Assembly (NCBI GenBank): GCA_016169945.1
Contig: JADLSH010000036.1
Coordinates: 62,001-126,000 of the forward strand
DNA length: 64,000 bases
Origin: Trachythela sp. YZ-2020
Lineage: Eukaryota > Cnidaria > Anthozoa > Malacalcyonacea > Clavulariidae
Direction of reading: 5' to 3'
A program made the position numbers and the translations under genes. The notes beneath the pieces are model-generated. The model was not told the origin of the DNA. It ran no database searches and saw nothing but the letters and a program-made list of their open reading frames with translations. Shown here piece after piece: positions 1-10,148 of this stretch (the first letter of the stretch is position 1; every line of letters begins with the position of its first letter).

Positions 1-1696
1 TTCCTTTAACCTCAAGTAGTTAGTCAAAGACGCCACTAGAGGAAAGAATATCTTAGATAAAATATTTATCAACATTTCTAAATTTTTTAATTCTGCCCTG
101 GTGATTTCTCCAATTGAACATTCCGATCATAATTCCATCGTTCTTAAACCTCTCCCAGCTTACTCCAATGGTGGCACAAGGTCTACACGTTTAGTACGAG
201 ACTCTCGCCCAATCAATCGTCGAATTGTTAGCGATCATCTGTCGAAAGTTAATTGGGTACCTTTGTTCCATATGGAATCTTGTGACGAGCAGTTTCAGTA
301 TTTTTCCACCATCGTAGATAATATCATAAACGTACACTTACCTTGGAAACAAATTAAAATTGATTCTAATGACAAGCATTGGATTACTTCCGAAATAAAA
401 TCTCTTATTTTCAAGTGGCAGACAGCATGGGCGGCTGGCAACAACCTGATGTTCAGATTCTACCGAAATAAAGTTAATGCACTTTGTAAGAAGGCACGAC
501 TTATTTACTACAATAAAAATATCGCGGGCGTTCAACAGTCCGATTCTCGTAAATGGTGGTTAGCGGTGAAGAATATTGCCGGTCTTCAGTCTTCTAAGAA
601 AGTATCTACAATAATGTTCGAAGGTAAATCTTATTCTGAAGCGGATCTAGCAAACTTGCTCAACGACAAGTTCGTTGCTGTGGGGTCCTCCTTACCCAGT
701 CTGAACTGGCTCCCCCTTCCGACAAATGATATTCCAGATGAATTCTGCATCTCTGTCGAGGAGACTGAAAAAGCTCTATTATCATCTAAACCTCATTCAT
801 CTGCTGGTCCCGATGAAATTCCTTCTTGGCTTCTCCGGGAAAACGCTTCAGTGCTGTGCCGACCCTTGTGTTCCATTTTTAACGCATCAGTTCGTGAAGG
901 ATATGTTCCCTCTATATGGAAGGCAGCAAATATTACACCAATTCAAAAATCTTCGCCCCCTAAAGATGTTGATTCCGACTTCAGACCAATCTCCCTCACA
1001 CCAATTATCAGCAAGACTCTTGAATCCTTTCCCTACAAATGGCTTCTTAACTCTGTATCAAAAAAAATTGATCTCTTCCAATTCGGTTCGCTGAAGGATT
1101 CAAGCACTAGTATGGCACTAGTCTACATGCTACATAAATGGTATGAAGCAGCTGATAAACAAGGTAACTCTATACGGATTTGTTTACTTGATTTCTCCAA
1201 GGCGTTTGATCGATTAGATCATAACATTCTGTTGAAAAAATTGAAAGACATGGAAATTCATCCTGTATTGCTTAATTGGATTGCAAACTTCCCAACAGAT
1301 AGACAACAGAGAACCCCTGTTGGTCAGTTATTTTCCGAGTGGAAGTTTTTAAACGCCGGCGTCCCACAAGGAACTAAGCTTGGCCCGCTCTTATTTTTAA
1401 TCATGATCAATGACTTGGCAGTGTCTGATGAAACCGTTAAATTTGTGGATGATACTAGCCTTTGGGAAATAATATCAAACAATTCCCCGTCTCAGTTACC
1501 CGTCAACATCATCAACTGCTCAGAATGGTCATCAGCCAATAATATGAAGTTAAATGTATTAAAGACTAAAGAATTGCGTGTCTGCTTTTCCAATCTTATT
1601 CCATCGTTTGCCCCTATTACCATCTGTGGCCAAGAGGTCGACGTCGTCTCCGAGGCAAAATTATTGGGCGTTATTTGGAAATTTTATAATAATAAT
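1..1696 (+). mobile_element. LINE (non-LTR retrotransposon) ORF2 fragment: endonuclease C-terminus and reverse transcriptase
   Basis: The frame is open from about base 20 to 1690. Near base 118 it shows SDHN, the catalytic-His motif that ends APE-type endonucleases. A reverse transcriptase follows: SAGPDEIPSWLL (~800), DFRPISLTP (~977), LLDFSKAFDRLDH (~1186), GVPQGTKLGPLLF (~1354) and the active site FVDDT (~1441). FVDD replaces the more usual YADD/FADD, and FPTDR stands where FLTDR is usual. The coding frame runs into an AAT microsatellite at ~1687, so the C-terminal part is missing. The start lies outside the window. The organisation fits CR1/jockey-like or RTE-like LINEs; the clade is not resolved. 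The missing C-terminal type of sequence appears separately at 16.5 kb. Probably a dead copy. Confidence 0.9.
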
Positions 1697-1707
1697 AATA
1701 ATAATTA
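1687..1707. repeat. AAT microsatellite at the LINE breakpoint
   Basis: About six AAT units lie exactly where the reverse transcriptase frame is lost. Confidence 0.8.
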
Positions 1708-1714
1708 CATAAAT

Positions 1715-1915
1715 ACATCATTCCAGAATTTATCCCAAAATAACACAGTCCTTTCTGTAATTGGTGAACATGCAACATGTTTGGAAATCGAAGATACAAC
1801 AACGTAATAAATTTTGTTTTATTTTAATTTGACATTTTCAAAGAATAATTACTAATTAGCAGTACTGTAAATCATTTTAAGAACCAAACTGTATAATCAA
1901 GTTATTATGGTATTA
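1715..1915 (+). repeat. Dispersed repeat, copy A (copy B at 33515-33690)
   Basis: Both loci read a diverged 'agaatt-atc-ca-aatgacacag' start, then TGTTTGGAAATYGAAGATAC, and end with AATCAAGTTAT. Identity looks moderate with indels. The family is not recognised. Copy A follows the AAT tract, so it may be a LINE or SINE tail or a separate insertion. Confidence 0.55.
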
Positions 1916-1998
1916 TCTGTGGCATACCGAGCGGGGAAGTATAGGGGATGTGTAACCCAAACGAATCTGTCAGTAAGTTGACCTTGATCTGTTGAAAC

Positions 1999-4005
1999 CA
2001 CTGATCTAATAATAGACTGGATATAGCTTCTATAGGTGGCAAAAGTGAAGCCACATTATATATGCGAAAATCACTTCCGGGGACCACGGAGTGATACAAA
2101 TTTGTATAGAAATGTACGGCGGACAACGTGAACGAACGTGAATTTTCGCAAATTTAAGACACTTCGCGACCATGCACTAACCTCATCGCTCTACCATGGA
2201 TAAAAGATGTTATGTTAATGCTTTTAAAACTAAAATTATATAGATTGCTCTAAAATATCGGCATTTGTGTTCGTTCAAAGTTGTCCTTGTGGGAATAATA
2301 TTTTATCGCCACGATCATATGAGAAGACAATTTCTAGTTTGCTTTCCAAATATGGAGGCAGAATAAGATCTACTCTAATCAAAAATACCTTGAAAGGAAA
2401 GTAAGTAATTTTGTTTTATCATATATGTTTAATCTTGATCAACAAGAGGTTTACAATGACCAAGCCTGTATAGATATTTGACACGTTTAATAGTACTTGT
2501 TTTGATTTATTATATACTATAAAACTGGAAGCCTGCCCAAATATAGCCTTTTGCGGAGTGAATCTATGTTTATAATGCAGCCGAATTTTGAACTTGCAAC
2601 CATGAAATGCAGAGTGTGTTGTTCATTATTTTTTTAATATAAAAATTTGCTTAAAAGATATTGTTATCTAAACATTTGTTATTGTAAAAATAACCAATTT
2701 TCCAGTTATTTCCACCAACTCCTAGCATTTGCCTGCAGTTTCCAAAAGAAACACTACTGTTTAATGCCCCATTTATACACTTGAGCCTTGTTTCCATTTG
2801 GTTCAGCTGTCATGACCAAGTCATGGTCACTGATGCAAAATAGTCTGGATCTTTCTTCATGTGTTTTGTCAGTTTGGGTGCTGTATGTATGCAAATCAGT
2901 TTACTGATTGCAAAGATGTACTGACAGCTCCCTTCTTGACAATGTCAAAACAGCACAACTGATCATGGACACCAGGCTGACAAGGTGGATGGTAGAAAGG
3001 TTCGACACATGTGTATCAGCAAAATAGTGTGTAATGAAAGAGCTATAAACAGAAAAAGAACACAACCTCAATTGAATGTCAACCAGGGTTGGTTCAAGCT
3101 GGTCTGGGTTGAAAACAAATATCCAGACTCCAGTGTTGCAGCCAACCCAGGTTATAATGTGAATGCAATAAAAAGAAGCCCCACAGGGTCTTCCAACCCG
3201 GGTTCATGTAAATGGGGGATAAAAATTTCAAGGGACTGTTTCTCCAGTAATTGGCCAAGGTCCTTCTTAAGAAATGAATAGTTATGAGTATTCGTTTTGA
3301 ATATTCTCTATCCCAAACTATTTCAATTCCTAATGAGTGGGCAAGAGTGGGCCATTGACTTACAGGCATGGCAATCCATCATTCATGGATTAAATGGTAA
3401 ATATACGTGGTGTATAAAGGCTATATTTGGGTTGCCATCCAGTTTTAAGTATAATAAATGAAAACAAGTACTGTAAACAACTAAACATGTACAAATATCT
3501 ATACAGACTGAAAAGTATATTTGTAAAGGCTTGGTCATTTGGGGGATTTAAAAACCTCTTGTTGATCAAGATTAAACATATATGATAAAACAAAATTATT
3601 TACTTTCCTTTCAAGGTATTTTTGAGTAGAGTAGATCTTATTCTGCCTCCATATTTCGAAAGCACTCTAGAAATTGTCTTCTCATATGATCCTGGCGATA
3701 AAATATTATTCCCGCTAGGACAACTTTGAACGAACACAAATGCCGATATTTTAGAGCAATCTAGATCATTTTAGTTTTAAAAGCATTAACTTAACATCTT
3801 TTATCCATGGTAGAGCGATGAGGTTAGTGCATGATCGCGAAGTGTCTTAAATTTGCGAAAATTCACGTTCGTTCGCGTTGTCCGCCATATATTTCTATAC
3901 AAATTTGTATCACTCCGTGGTCCCCGGAAGTGATTTTCGCATATATAATGTTGCTTCACTTTTGCCACCTATAGAAGCTATATCCAGTCTATTATTAGAT
4001 CAGTG
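1999..4005. mobile_element. Foldback DNA transposon with ~0.55 kb terminal inverted repeats
   Basis: The left arm (1999-2553) and right arm (3418-4005) are inverted copies with scattered indels. The ends read CACTGATCTAATAATAGACT and its complement. The 8 bp GTTGAAAC occur directly outside both ends (1991-1998 and 4006-4013), a clean target duplication. The ~860 bp centre has no convincing coding sequence; small ORFs there resemble nothing known to me. The 8-bp duplication suits hAT or P-like transposition, but CACTG is not a typical hAT end, so the superfamily is left open. Non-autonomous. Confidence 0.85.
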
Positions 4006-4013
4006 GTTGAAAC

Positions 4014-4442
4014 ATAGAACCTTAAAGTAACTTCGTGAAACAACCAAAATGAGTAACAGACTAGTAACATAATTTTGCGCTCGCTAGCAACCAACAGTCG
4101 GTCCAACACTACTGGCATCAGTTTTTCTTCCTTCTTGCCCTGTGTCATCGATACATCGATACATTGGAATGGGTACCATAGTAGAGTGTTAGAACACGGT
4201 ATGCCACTAGGTATTACTATAACTTTGTATCCCAAAGGTCTATGATTTTTGCTGTGCCTGTTCAGCATTTTGATGCCTTGTGCCATTTCTTGTGGTACCT
4301 ATAGCAGATGATTCCTGCAAAAGAGAAGAGAATAGTCATACCATATTATTATACATCCTTATACCACAACAATATCGTATACATCTATGTTAACTATGCA
4401 TGATACAATACATGACCTGTTAAGAATACTTTTTGCTCAAAT
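4014..4442. other. Unassigned stretch
   Basis: Before the foldback insertion this continued from ~1990. No recognisable gene. It contains a short tandem 'atcgatac' doublet near 4148. Confidence 0.4.
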
Positions 4443-4459
4443 TAGTTATTTGTATATCA

Positions 4460-4890
4460 CATTTAGGAAATAGAAAACATTTTCCGTGTTTCTATACACT
4501 TATAGAAACACGCGTGGGAGTTTGGGAGAACGAGAAATAATCAGTGGGAATACGAGCCCGTAGGGCGAGTTTTTCCACGTTATTTCGAGTTCTCCCAAAC
4601 TCCCACAAGTGTTTTTATAAGTGTATAGAAACACAGGAAAAAATGTTGTCTATTTCTTTTATAATATAACTCAAAAGATATTTTTTTAAATCGATTAATT
4701 TACAAATTCTTATTACGTACGCATGCTGACCTTTGCTCGTCAATTTCGCTGCAAGAAAACAACTCTGTTTGAAAATTAACAGTAAAAAATGTGTAAAAGC
4801 ATTAAAATTGTTTTTAAATAGTATTATACAGTTATAGAAACACGCTTCTCGACCAATCAGCACGCGCGTACTATAAATGTTATATTATAA
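4460..4890. mobile_element. MITE-like element flanked by a 17-bp direct repeat
   Basis: TAGTTATTTGTATATCA stands at 4443-4459 and again at 4891-4907. Inside, 4485-4640 is an imperfect hairpin whose arms read GTTTCTATACACTTAT and GTGGGAGTTTGGGAGAAC. The second half carries another 'tagaaacacgc' block and CACGCGCG near the end. No coding potential. A 17-bp duplication is long for a DNA transposon, so the outer repeats may have another origin. Confidence 0.6.
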
Positions 4891-4989
4891 TAGTTATTTG
4901 TATATCATTTCTGTAATGGAAATGAGAAACAATAAAAGTTACTTTGGTTGTTAATGTTTATAAACAATGGTGTGAGAAAAATTGCTTAC

Positions 4990-5089
4990 TAGGGGTGCAC
5001 CAGAACTTAGTTCCAAGTTCTGGCCAGAGCCCCATTTTTGACAGTTTCATTTCTGGCCAGATCAAAATTTTTTCTGGTGCGCACCACTA
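4990..5089. mobile_element. 100-bp MITE
   Basis: Inverted ends TAGGGGTGCACCAGAA and TTCTGGTGCGCACCACTA; an internal 'ctggccag' pair forms a second small inverted repeat. No clear target duplication. Confidence 0.5.
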
Positions 5090-5195
5090 TACACAATTAT
5101 TTCTGCTATTTGAACATTATAATATTTTATATGATTTTGATGCTGTACAATCAATTCACACATCTCAGATTTGTTTACATTTTTTATCCAAATAA

Positions 5196-5299
5196 TAACC
5201 ATTAGCTTACAATGCACCCTACTTTAGCATAATTTTTACTCTGTCTAATGCCAGATGATTCTACTTGTCAGTGGTATTGTACAGCCAGTTAATGGGTTA
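5196..5299. mobile_element. TTAA-type MITE, copy 1 of 4 (inverted orientation)
   Basis: Ends AACCATTAGCTTACAATGC and AGTTAATGGGTTA, with the core ACTCTGTCTAATGCCAG. Other copies are at 26537-26649, 26675-26746 and 34021-34122. Ends of the form TTAACCCATTA suggest a TTAA-targeting family such as piggyBac or Kolobok; this is inference. Confidence 0.7.
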
Positions 5300-5439
5300 G
5301 GCTAGAAAATAAATGCAAATCTTACATGTGAGAAGCAATATTCTTCCTTTATAGTGAATTGTTGCATCCACAAGCGGAACAAAAAGGTAATCGTTCCTCG
5401 ACTTTGTGAAACAAGCAAAATTAGCAGAAAAAATATCAA

Positions 5440-5690
5440 GATTTTTTGCTCAAAAACAAAGGTCGAAAGCATAAAATATTATAGTGTAAAAACCAGGAGG
5501 GTGAAGGAGTTCGTCGAAAGCACAGTATCGCGGTTGTCAGTGGTAATTACCATTTGGGACCATATAATTCGTCAGCAAGCTAAAATCCGCCATGTTTTTT
5601 GCTTCACTTTTCTGCCTGGCAAACATTAGCGGCACGTCCTCCAGATATATTTAGCTCAGTGGTCCTGTCCATGACAAGAAAAATGGCGGA
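5440..5690 (+). repeat. Dispersed repeat R1, uninterrupted copy holding the empty Mutator site
   Basis: It contains AAAAACCAG, the palindrome-like GGTAATTACCA, CTGCCTGGC, then ACATTAGCG (5623-5631) followed by GCACGTCCTCCAGATATAT. The same order occurs at 36040-36226 plus 45798-45868, split there by the 9.6 kb Mutator element. A partial inverted copy is at 28122-28230. Confidence 0.8.
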
Positions 5691-6044
5691 CGACTTTGCA
5701 TTTCACAATGTTTTCACATACCCGGGCGTAAATATCCGAGCGGAATTAGTACCCTCGCACGGCGCTTGGCGCCGGCTCGGGGATAATGAACATTTTTATG
5801 GTCATTCTGATAACTGCCTTTTGACCATCATAATTATGTCAATAAGCAGTATGGTGCTACACATTGTTCAAACTACTGTGAGCCAATTGCCGTGCGGCTA
5901 AATTTGATGTCCTTTTTCTATTTTCTCTTATCAAAATCGCGAAATAAAGTCTCGCGAAATATTGCCTCAAAAAATCGCGAAATTAAGTACGCGTGAAATT
6001 AAGTACGAATAAGGTAGAACAATTAAATGATTCAATTAGACACA

Positions 6045-6300
6045 GTCATGCAAACAGTGGTTAGTGCTTTTCACCTCTGACGCCAGGGTTGGATTCCTGG
6101 ATTGGGCAGTTATGGGTTTAAGTAAGTTTCACCTCAGTTGTGTATGAGAAGAGTGTTTCCAGTTTGACTCTATCAGACACCGCAGGGTTTCTCTTGGGAT
6201 CAAGTTTATTCTGATTTCCTCCTGTCGTAACACCTACTGTAAGTAACACTGGAGCAAAGAAGAATGGACCTCTACAGTGGGGAGAACAAACAGAACATGG
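6045..6300 (+). mobile_element. Diverged tRNA-derived SINE (SINE-2 family)
   Basis: A tRNA-like head (GTGGTTAGTGC..., then GGGTTGGATTCCTGG as B box) is followed by a degraded form of the GGGTTTTC...GGTTTCCTCC core seen at 17.17 and 22.28 kb. Confidence 0.55.
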
Positions 6301-6410
6301 AAACAAAATTTGCGATACTGCCTGCATGGGCAAATGTTATAAATAAACTGAGTGTGTCACTTTATGAAGTCTTTTTTTAACTCAAATATTTTACACATGC
6401 TATACTTACA

Positions 6411-6566
6411 TATAGTCAATAATTGTTCATCTCTTGATAACAGAACGTGAATAAAGTCCAACAATGAATATGGCATGATTCTATATTTATATATAGTCAA
6501 TAATTGTTCATCTCTTGCTAACAGAACGTGAATAAAGTCCAACAATGAATATGACATACAATGTTC
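6411..6566. repeat. 81-bp tandem duplication
   Basis: The block beginning TATAGTCAATAATTGTTCAT and ending in 'aaagtccaacaatgaatat' occurs twice in direct orientation with an 81-bp period and a few substitutions. It lies just downstream of the TRAF-like MATH exon. Confidence 0.85.
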
Positions 6567-6601
6567 AGAAAGTACTGTATATATCATATTCATTTAGTAG
6601 A

Positions 6602-7090
6602 TCAAGGTTCTATTTCCACTGCAATGTATACAGTATGATTTTTTACATACTGTCGGGAGCATAGAGTGGAATGCAATATAAACTGTGGTATACCATAGCC
6701 TGACAGTTTCGTTTCATCCATCGGTCTATCAAATTGTTCCTGTCTAGCTGGAACCAAAGATCGTTCGTAATTGTCAACTTGTGCTTCATTATTTTGTTGA
6801 TCAACAACAATAAATGTGACTCGCTTGTCGAAAGGCCATGTTAAATGGTCATCATAATATCCTTGCAGTAATTGCAAGTAAACACCCATGTAGCCCGTGT
6901 CACCGCGAGGACCTTCATTCAAATGGACAAAGATTTTCGCTTTGTACCCATGGCTCGTATAAAAAGGATCGCTCTTAATTTCCCCAATGTCGTTGCTGGA
7001 TTTTTCGTCATTTAGCTTTCTTCTGACGTTTGGTATTTTCAAAGCCACAGTTACATTTTGGTTTAGAGTAAGTTGTTGCAGTGTTTGCAC
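6602..7090 (-). CDS. TRAF-like protein, C-terminal MATH (TRAF-C) domain exon
   Basis: Receptor-adaptor and E3-ligase proteins of the TRAF family bind receptor tails through this beta-sandwich. The translation carries the usual MATH landmarks in order: SDPFYTSHGYKAKIFVHLNE, GYMGVYLQLLQGYYDDHLTW, PFDKRVTFIVVDQ, and a stop after IAVEIEP. 'PFYTS-GYK', 'GEYD-LL-WPF' and 'V--DQ' are the family signature; here GYYDDHLTWPF. About 163 codons, a normal size. The first residues in this frame are not a real start. The exon belongs with the RING and zinc finger exons at 28.0 and 21.6 kb on the same strand. The upstream coiled-coil exon (to 7166) is in another frame, so either a small intron or an indel near the seven-T run (7114-7120) lies between. 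Confidence 0.85.
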   Translation of the reverse strand: MQTLQQLTLNQNVTVALKIPNVRRKLNDEKSSNDIGEIKSDPFYTSHGYKAKIFVHLNEGPRGDTGYMGVYLQLLQGYYDDHLTWPFDKRVTFIVVDQQNNEAQVDNYERSLVPARQEQFDRPMDETKLSGYGIPQFILHSTLCSRQYVKNHTVYIAVEIEP

Positions 7091-7166
7091 AGAGGTGACT
7101 GGCAGTGGTGTAAATCTCCCAAAAAAATGAGATCTGATCTTGAAGTTTCTTTACTTCTTCGTCACG
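7008..7166 (-). CDS. TRAF-like gene, coiled-coil segment
   Basis: A good acceptor (TGTTATTTCAG) precedes 7166. The reading RDEEVKKLQDQI is rich in charged and heptad residues, as expected just before a MATH domain. The frame then departs from the MATH frame after a run of seven Ts, and its continuation (TASHLCANTATTYS...) is not convincing, so the 3' limit is uncertain. The upstream intron contains the 7.34-18.06 kb composite transposon. Confidence 0.5.
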   Translation of the reverse strand, partial: RDEEVKKLQDQISFFWEIYTTASHLCANTATTYSKPKCNCGFENTKRQKKAK

Positions 7167-7399
7167 CTGAAATAACACACAACCAAAAAATTCGTGCTTT
7201 GTGTATTCTGAAGGATTGTCCACAAAAATTAACGTTTCATTTTAACCATGCATTACTAATTCATGAGAAAACACAACGGAAATCATGACCGTGAAGGAGC
7301 TTTTATATCTGATACAAAATCCTGCTGATTTAGCTTACGTTCACACGTGACCGGACGAATTCGGGACCGTACGCAAATTCGTCCGGTTCCACTTGTTCA

Positions 7400-8648
7400 C
7401 ACGGAACCTGATTAATTGTGTAACGAAAAGTGTTCACACGGAACTGGATTAATGGTGTAACGAAAAGTGTTCACACGGAACCTGATTAATAGTGTAACGA
7501 AAATGTTCACACGGAACCTGATTAATAGTGTAACGAAAAGTGTTCACACGGAACTGGATTAATTGTGTAACGAAAAGTGTTCACACGGAACCTGATTAAT
7601 AGTGTAACGAAAATGTTCACACGGAACCTGATTAATAGTGTAACGAAAAGTGTACACACGGAACTGCATTAATTGTGTAACGAAAAGTGTTCAACGGAAA
7701 TCATGACCGTGAAGGAGCTTTTATATCTGTTACAAAATCCTGCTGATTTAGCTTACGTTCACACGTGACCGGACGAATTCGGGACCGTACGCAAATTCGT
7801 CCGGTTCCACTTGTTCACACGGAACCGGATTAATTGTGTAACGAAAAGTGTTCACACGGAACTGGATTAATTGTGTAACGAAAAGTGTTCACACGGAACC
7901 TGATTAATTGTGTAACGAAAAGTGTTCACACGGAACCTGATTAATAGTGTAACGAAAATGTTCACACGGAACCTGATTAATAGTGTAACGAAAAGTGTTC
8001 ACATGGAACCGGATTAATTGTGTAACGAAAAGTGTTCACATGGAACTGGATTAATGGTGCAACGAAAAGTGTTCACACGGAATCTGATTAATAGTGTAAC
8101 GAAAAGTGTTCACACGGAACCTGATTAATAGTGTAACGAAAAGTGTTCACACGGAACCGGATTAATTGTGTAACGAAAAGTGTTCACACGGAACCTGATT
8201 AATTGTGTAACGAAAAGTGTTCACACGGAACTGGATTAATTGTGTAACGAAAAGTGTTCACACGGAACTGGATTAATTGTGTAACGAAAAGTGTTCACAC
8301 GGAACTGGATTAATTGTGTAACGAAAAGTGTTCACACGGAACCAGATTAATTGTGTAACGAAAAGTGTTCACACGGAACCAGATTAATTGTGTAACGAAA
8401 AGTGTTCACACGGAACTGGATTAATTGTGTAACGAAAAGTTCACACGGAACCAGATTAATTGTGTAACGAAAAGTGTTCACACGGAACCAGATTAATTGT
8501 GTAACGAAAAGTGTACACACGGAACTGGATTAATTGTGTAACGAAAAGTGTTCACACGGAACCAGATTAATTGTGTAACGAAAAGTGTTCACACGGAACT
8601 GGATTAATTGTGTAACGAAAAGTGTTCACACGGAACCAGATTAATTGT
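7400..8648. repeat. 37-bp minisatellite, about 30 units, with one 417-bp higher-order duplication
   Basis: The unit has the form GTGTTCACACGGAACCGGAT + TAATTGTGTAACGAAAA. Variants change CCGGAT to CCTGAT, CTGGAT or CCAGAT. The units are derived from the TIR word GTTCACACG. The block 7276-7692 (flank, TIR and ~8 units) is repeated from 7693, so the transposon end plus host flank was itself duplicated. Units abut with no spacers. Confidence 0.95.
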
Positions 8649-8780
8649 AGCCCCCGAAGTACACTTGTAGTAAATTTTTTTTTGTACGTCGTACAGCAAC
8701 CGATAAGTCGTTGAAAATCTTGCATACTTCGTTCGGTTGTCTCGGTGGACACATAAGCAAATTGTTAACTGTAGAACAGA

Positions 8781-8994
8781 CAATAGTAGGCTCCCTTTAT
8801 TAATTATTTCGCAAGCGGAAGCGCGTTGCATCCTGGTTATAGTGATATCAAATATCAAAACATTTAAAATGGCGGGAAATTTTACGCATGAAAATACAGA
8901 AAATACACAATGTTTTGGCGAAAATTTCGTAAACTCTGGCCACTCTACACCTGACCCTAGCTATTTTAAAAGCTCTTGCACGGGTCAGAAAGAA
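8781..8994 (+). repeat. Inner inverted repeat, left copy (partner 15880-16091)
   Basis: It begins CAATAGTAGG and runs, with few differences from its inverted partner, through GCAAGCGGAAGCGCGTTGCA to GGGTCAGAAAGAA. It includes the start codon (8869) and the first ~42 codons of the gene it faces. Confidence 0.9.
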
Positions 8995-10148
8995 AATAAA
9001 CCAGTTTTAATCCTCGAAACTTCAGCTTTATTGCCAATAATGAGCTCCAACGACACAGCAAAAGTTAATACTAATAGTCAAGAAACTACTGCTATTCCCA
9101 CACCTGGCGTTCGTTATGGACCATCACAAGAGTTTGATGAGAACTATTCTGGAGATTGGGTAAGAGTTTGAAAGATCTGCCTCCTTTTGTTCAAAAACAT
9201 TTGGATAATTGCTTGGTTCATAACTCAACGACTATGCCAGATAAGAAAGCACCATTAGCCCACAGAAACAAGCTGAAAGGCTACAAACTTTGGAAAGAGG
9301 GGTATGTAAAGAAGCTTCGTACTAAACCTAACATTCATGCAGGGGATAATTGTTTATTCCTTGTCAAAGCCAATGTTTGGGCTTCAATGAAGCAGCAACG
9401 TTACCTGGTTTATTGCCATATTGACCAATCTGCAGAAGTAAAGCATTCTAAATGTAATTGCAAAGCTGGTCAGGGTGGATGCTGTAAGCATGTTGCTGCA
9501 GTGCTTTATACATTACTGGACTACACAAACCTTCAACTTACAGAAGTTCCAGATGATGTCACCTGCACTCAAGTTTTGCAGAAGTGGAACATTCCAAGCT
9601 CGGCAGCAAGATCAACAACCCAGGCAGTAAACTTTGAAGATTTAGCATTTGAAAATGCTGATTATGTCAAAGACACAGAAAAGAAGAGAAAGCGTGCTTT
9701 GGTGAAAGGAAGAAGAGAGGATTACTGTGCAACAGCGCCATTTGCAAAGAAAGTTGATAAGCACGAAATTGAAAAACTTTATGGATTGGTGAATGGTGCT
9801 AAAAATACTTCATTGCTGTGTGATACTTTTCATGGCAATAATTTTGAACCATGTTCTCTATTTCCAACGAGCTGCGCACATGATCAACCCCCCCCCCCCC
9901 CACTGTTGTACAACCTGGTCAAGATGTAAATAGGAGGCAATTGTTTCAGAAGTTACCAAAACCAATACTCTATTTTGCCCTTCATTAGAAAATGATTTGA
10001 CAGAAAAAGTTGGTGTCACAATGGACGAGGCTATAGCTATTGAAGAAACTACCAGGTCGCAACGAAGCAGTGATATTTGGTACAACGAAAGGCAAAAGCG
10101 ACTAACCTCCTCCCTTTTTGGAAGAGTAATGAACAGAAGAAATAGGCC

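Noticed and set aside
1905..2126. 73-codon minus-strand frame
   Set aside because: Straddles the foldback element boundary and its target duplication.
7400..8648. CRISPR-like direct repeats
   Set aside because: The 37-bp units abut with no unique spacers and derive from a transposon end; the DNA is animal.
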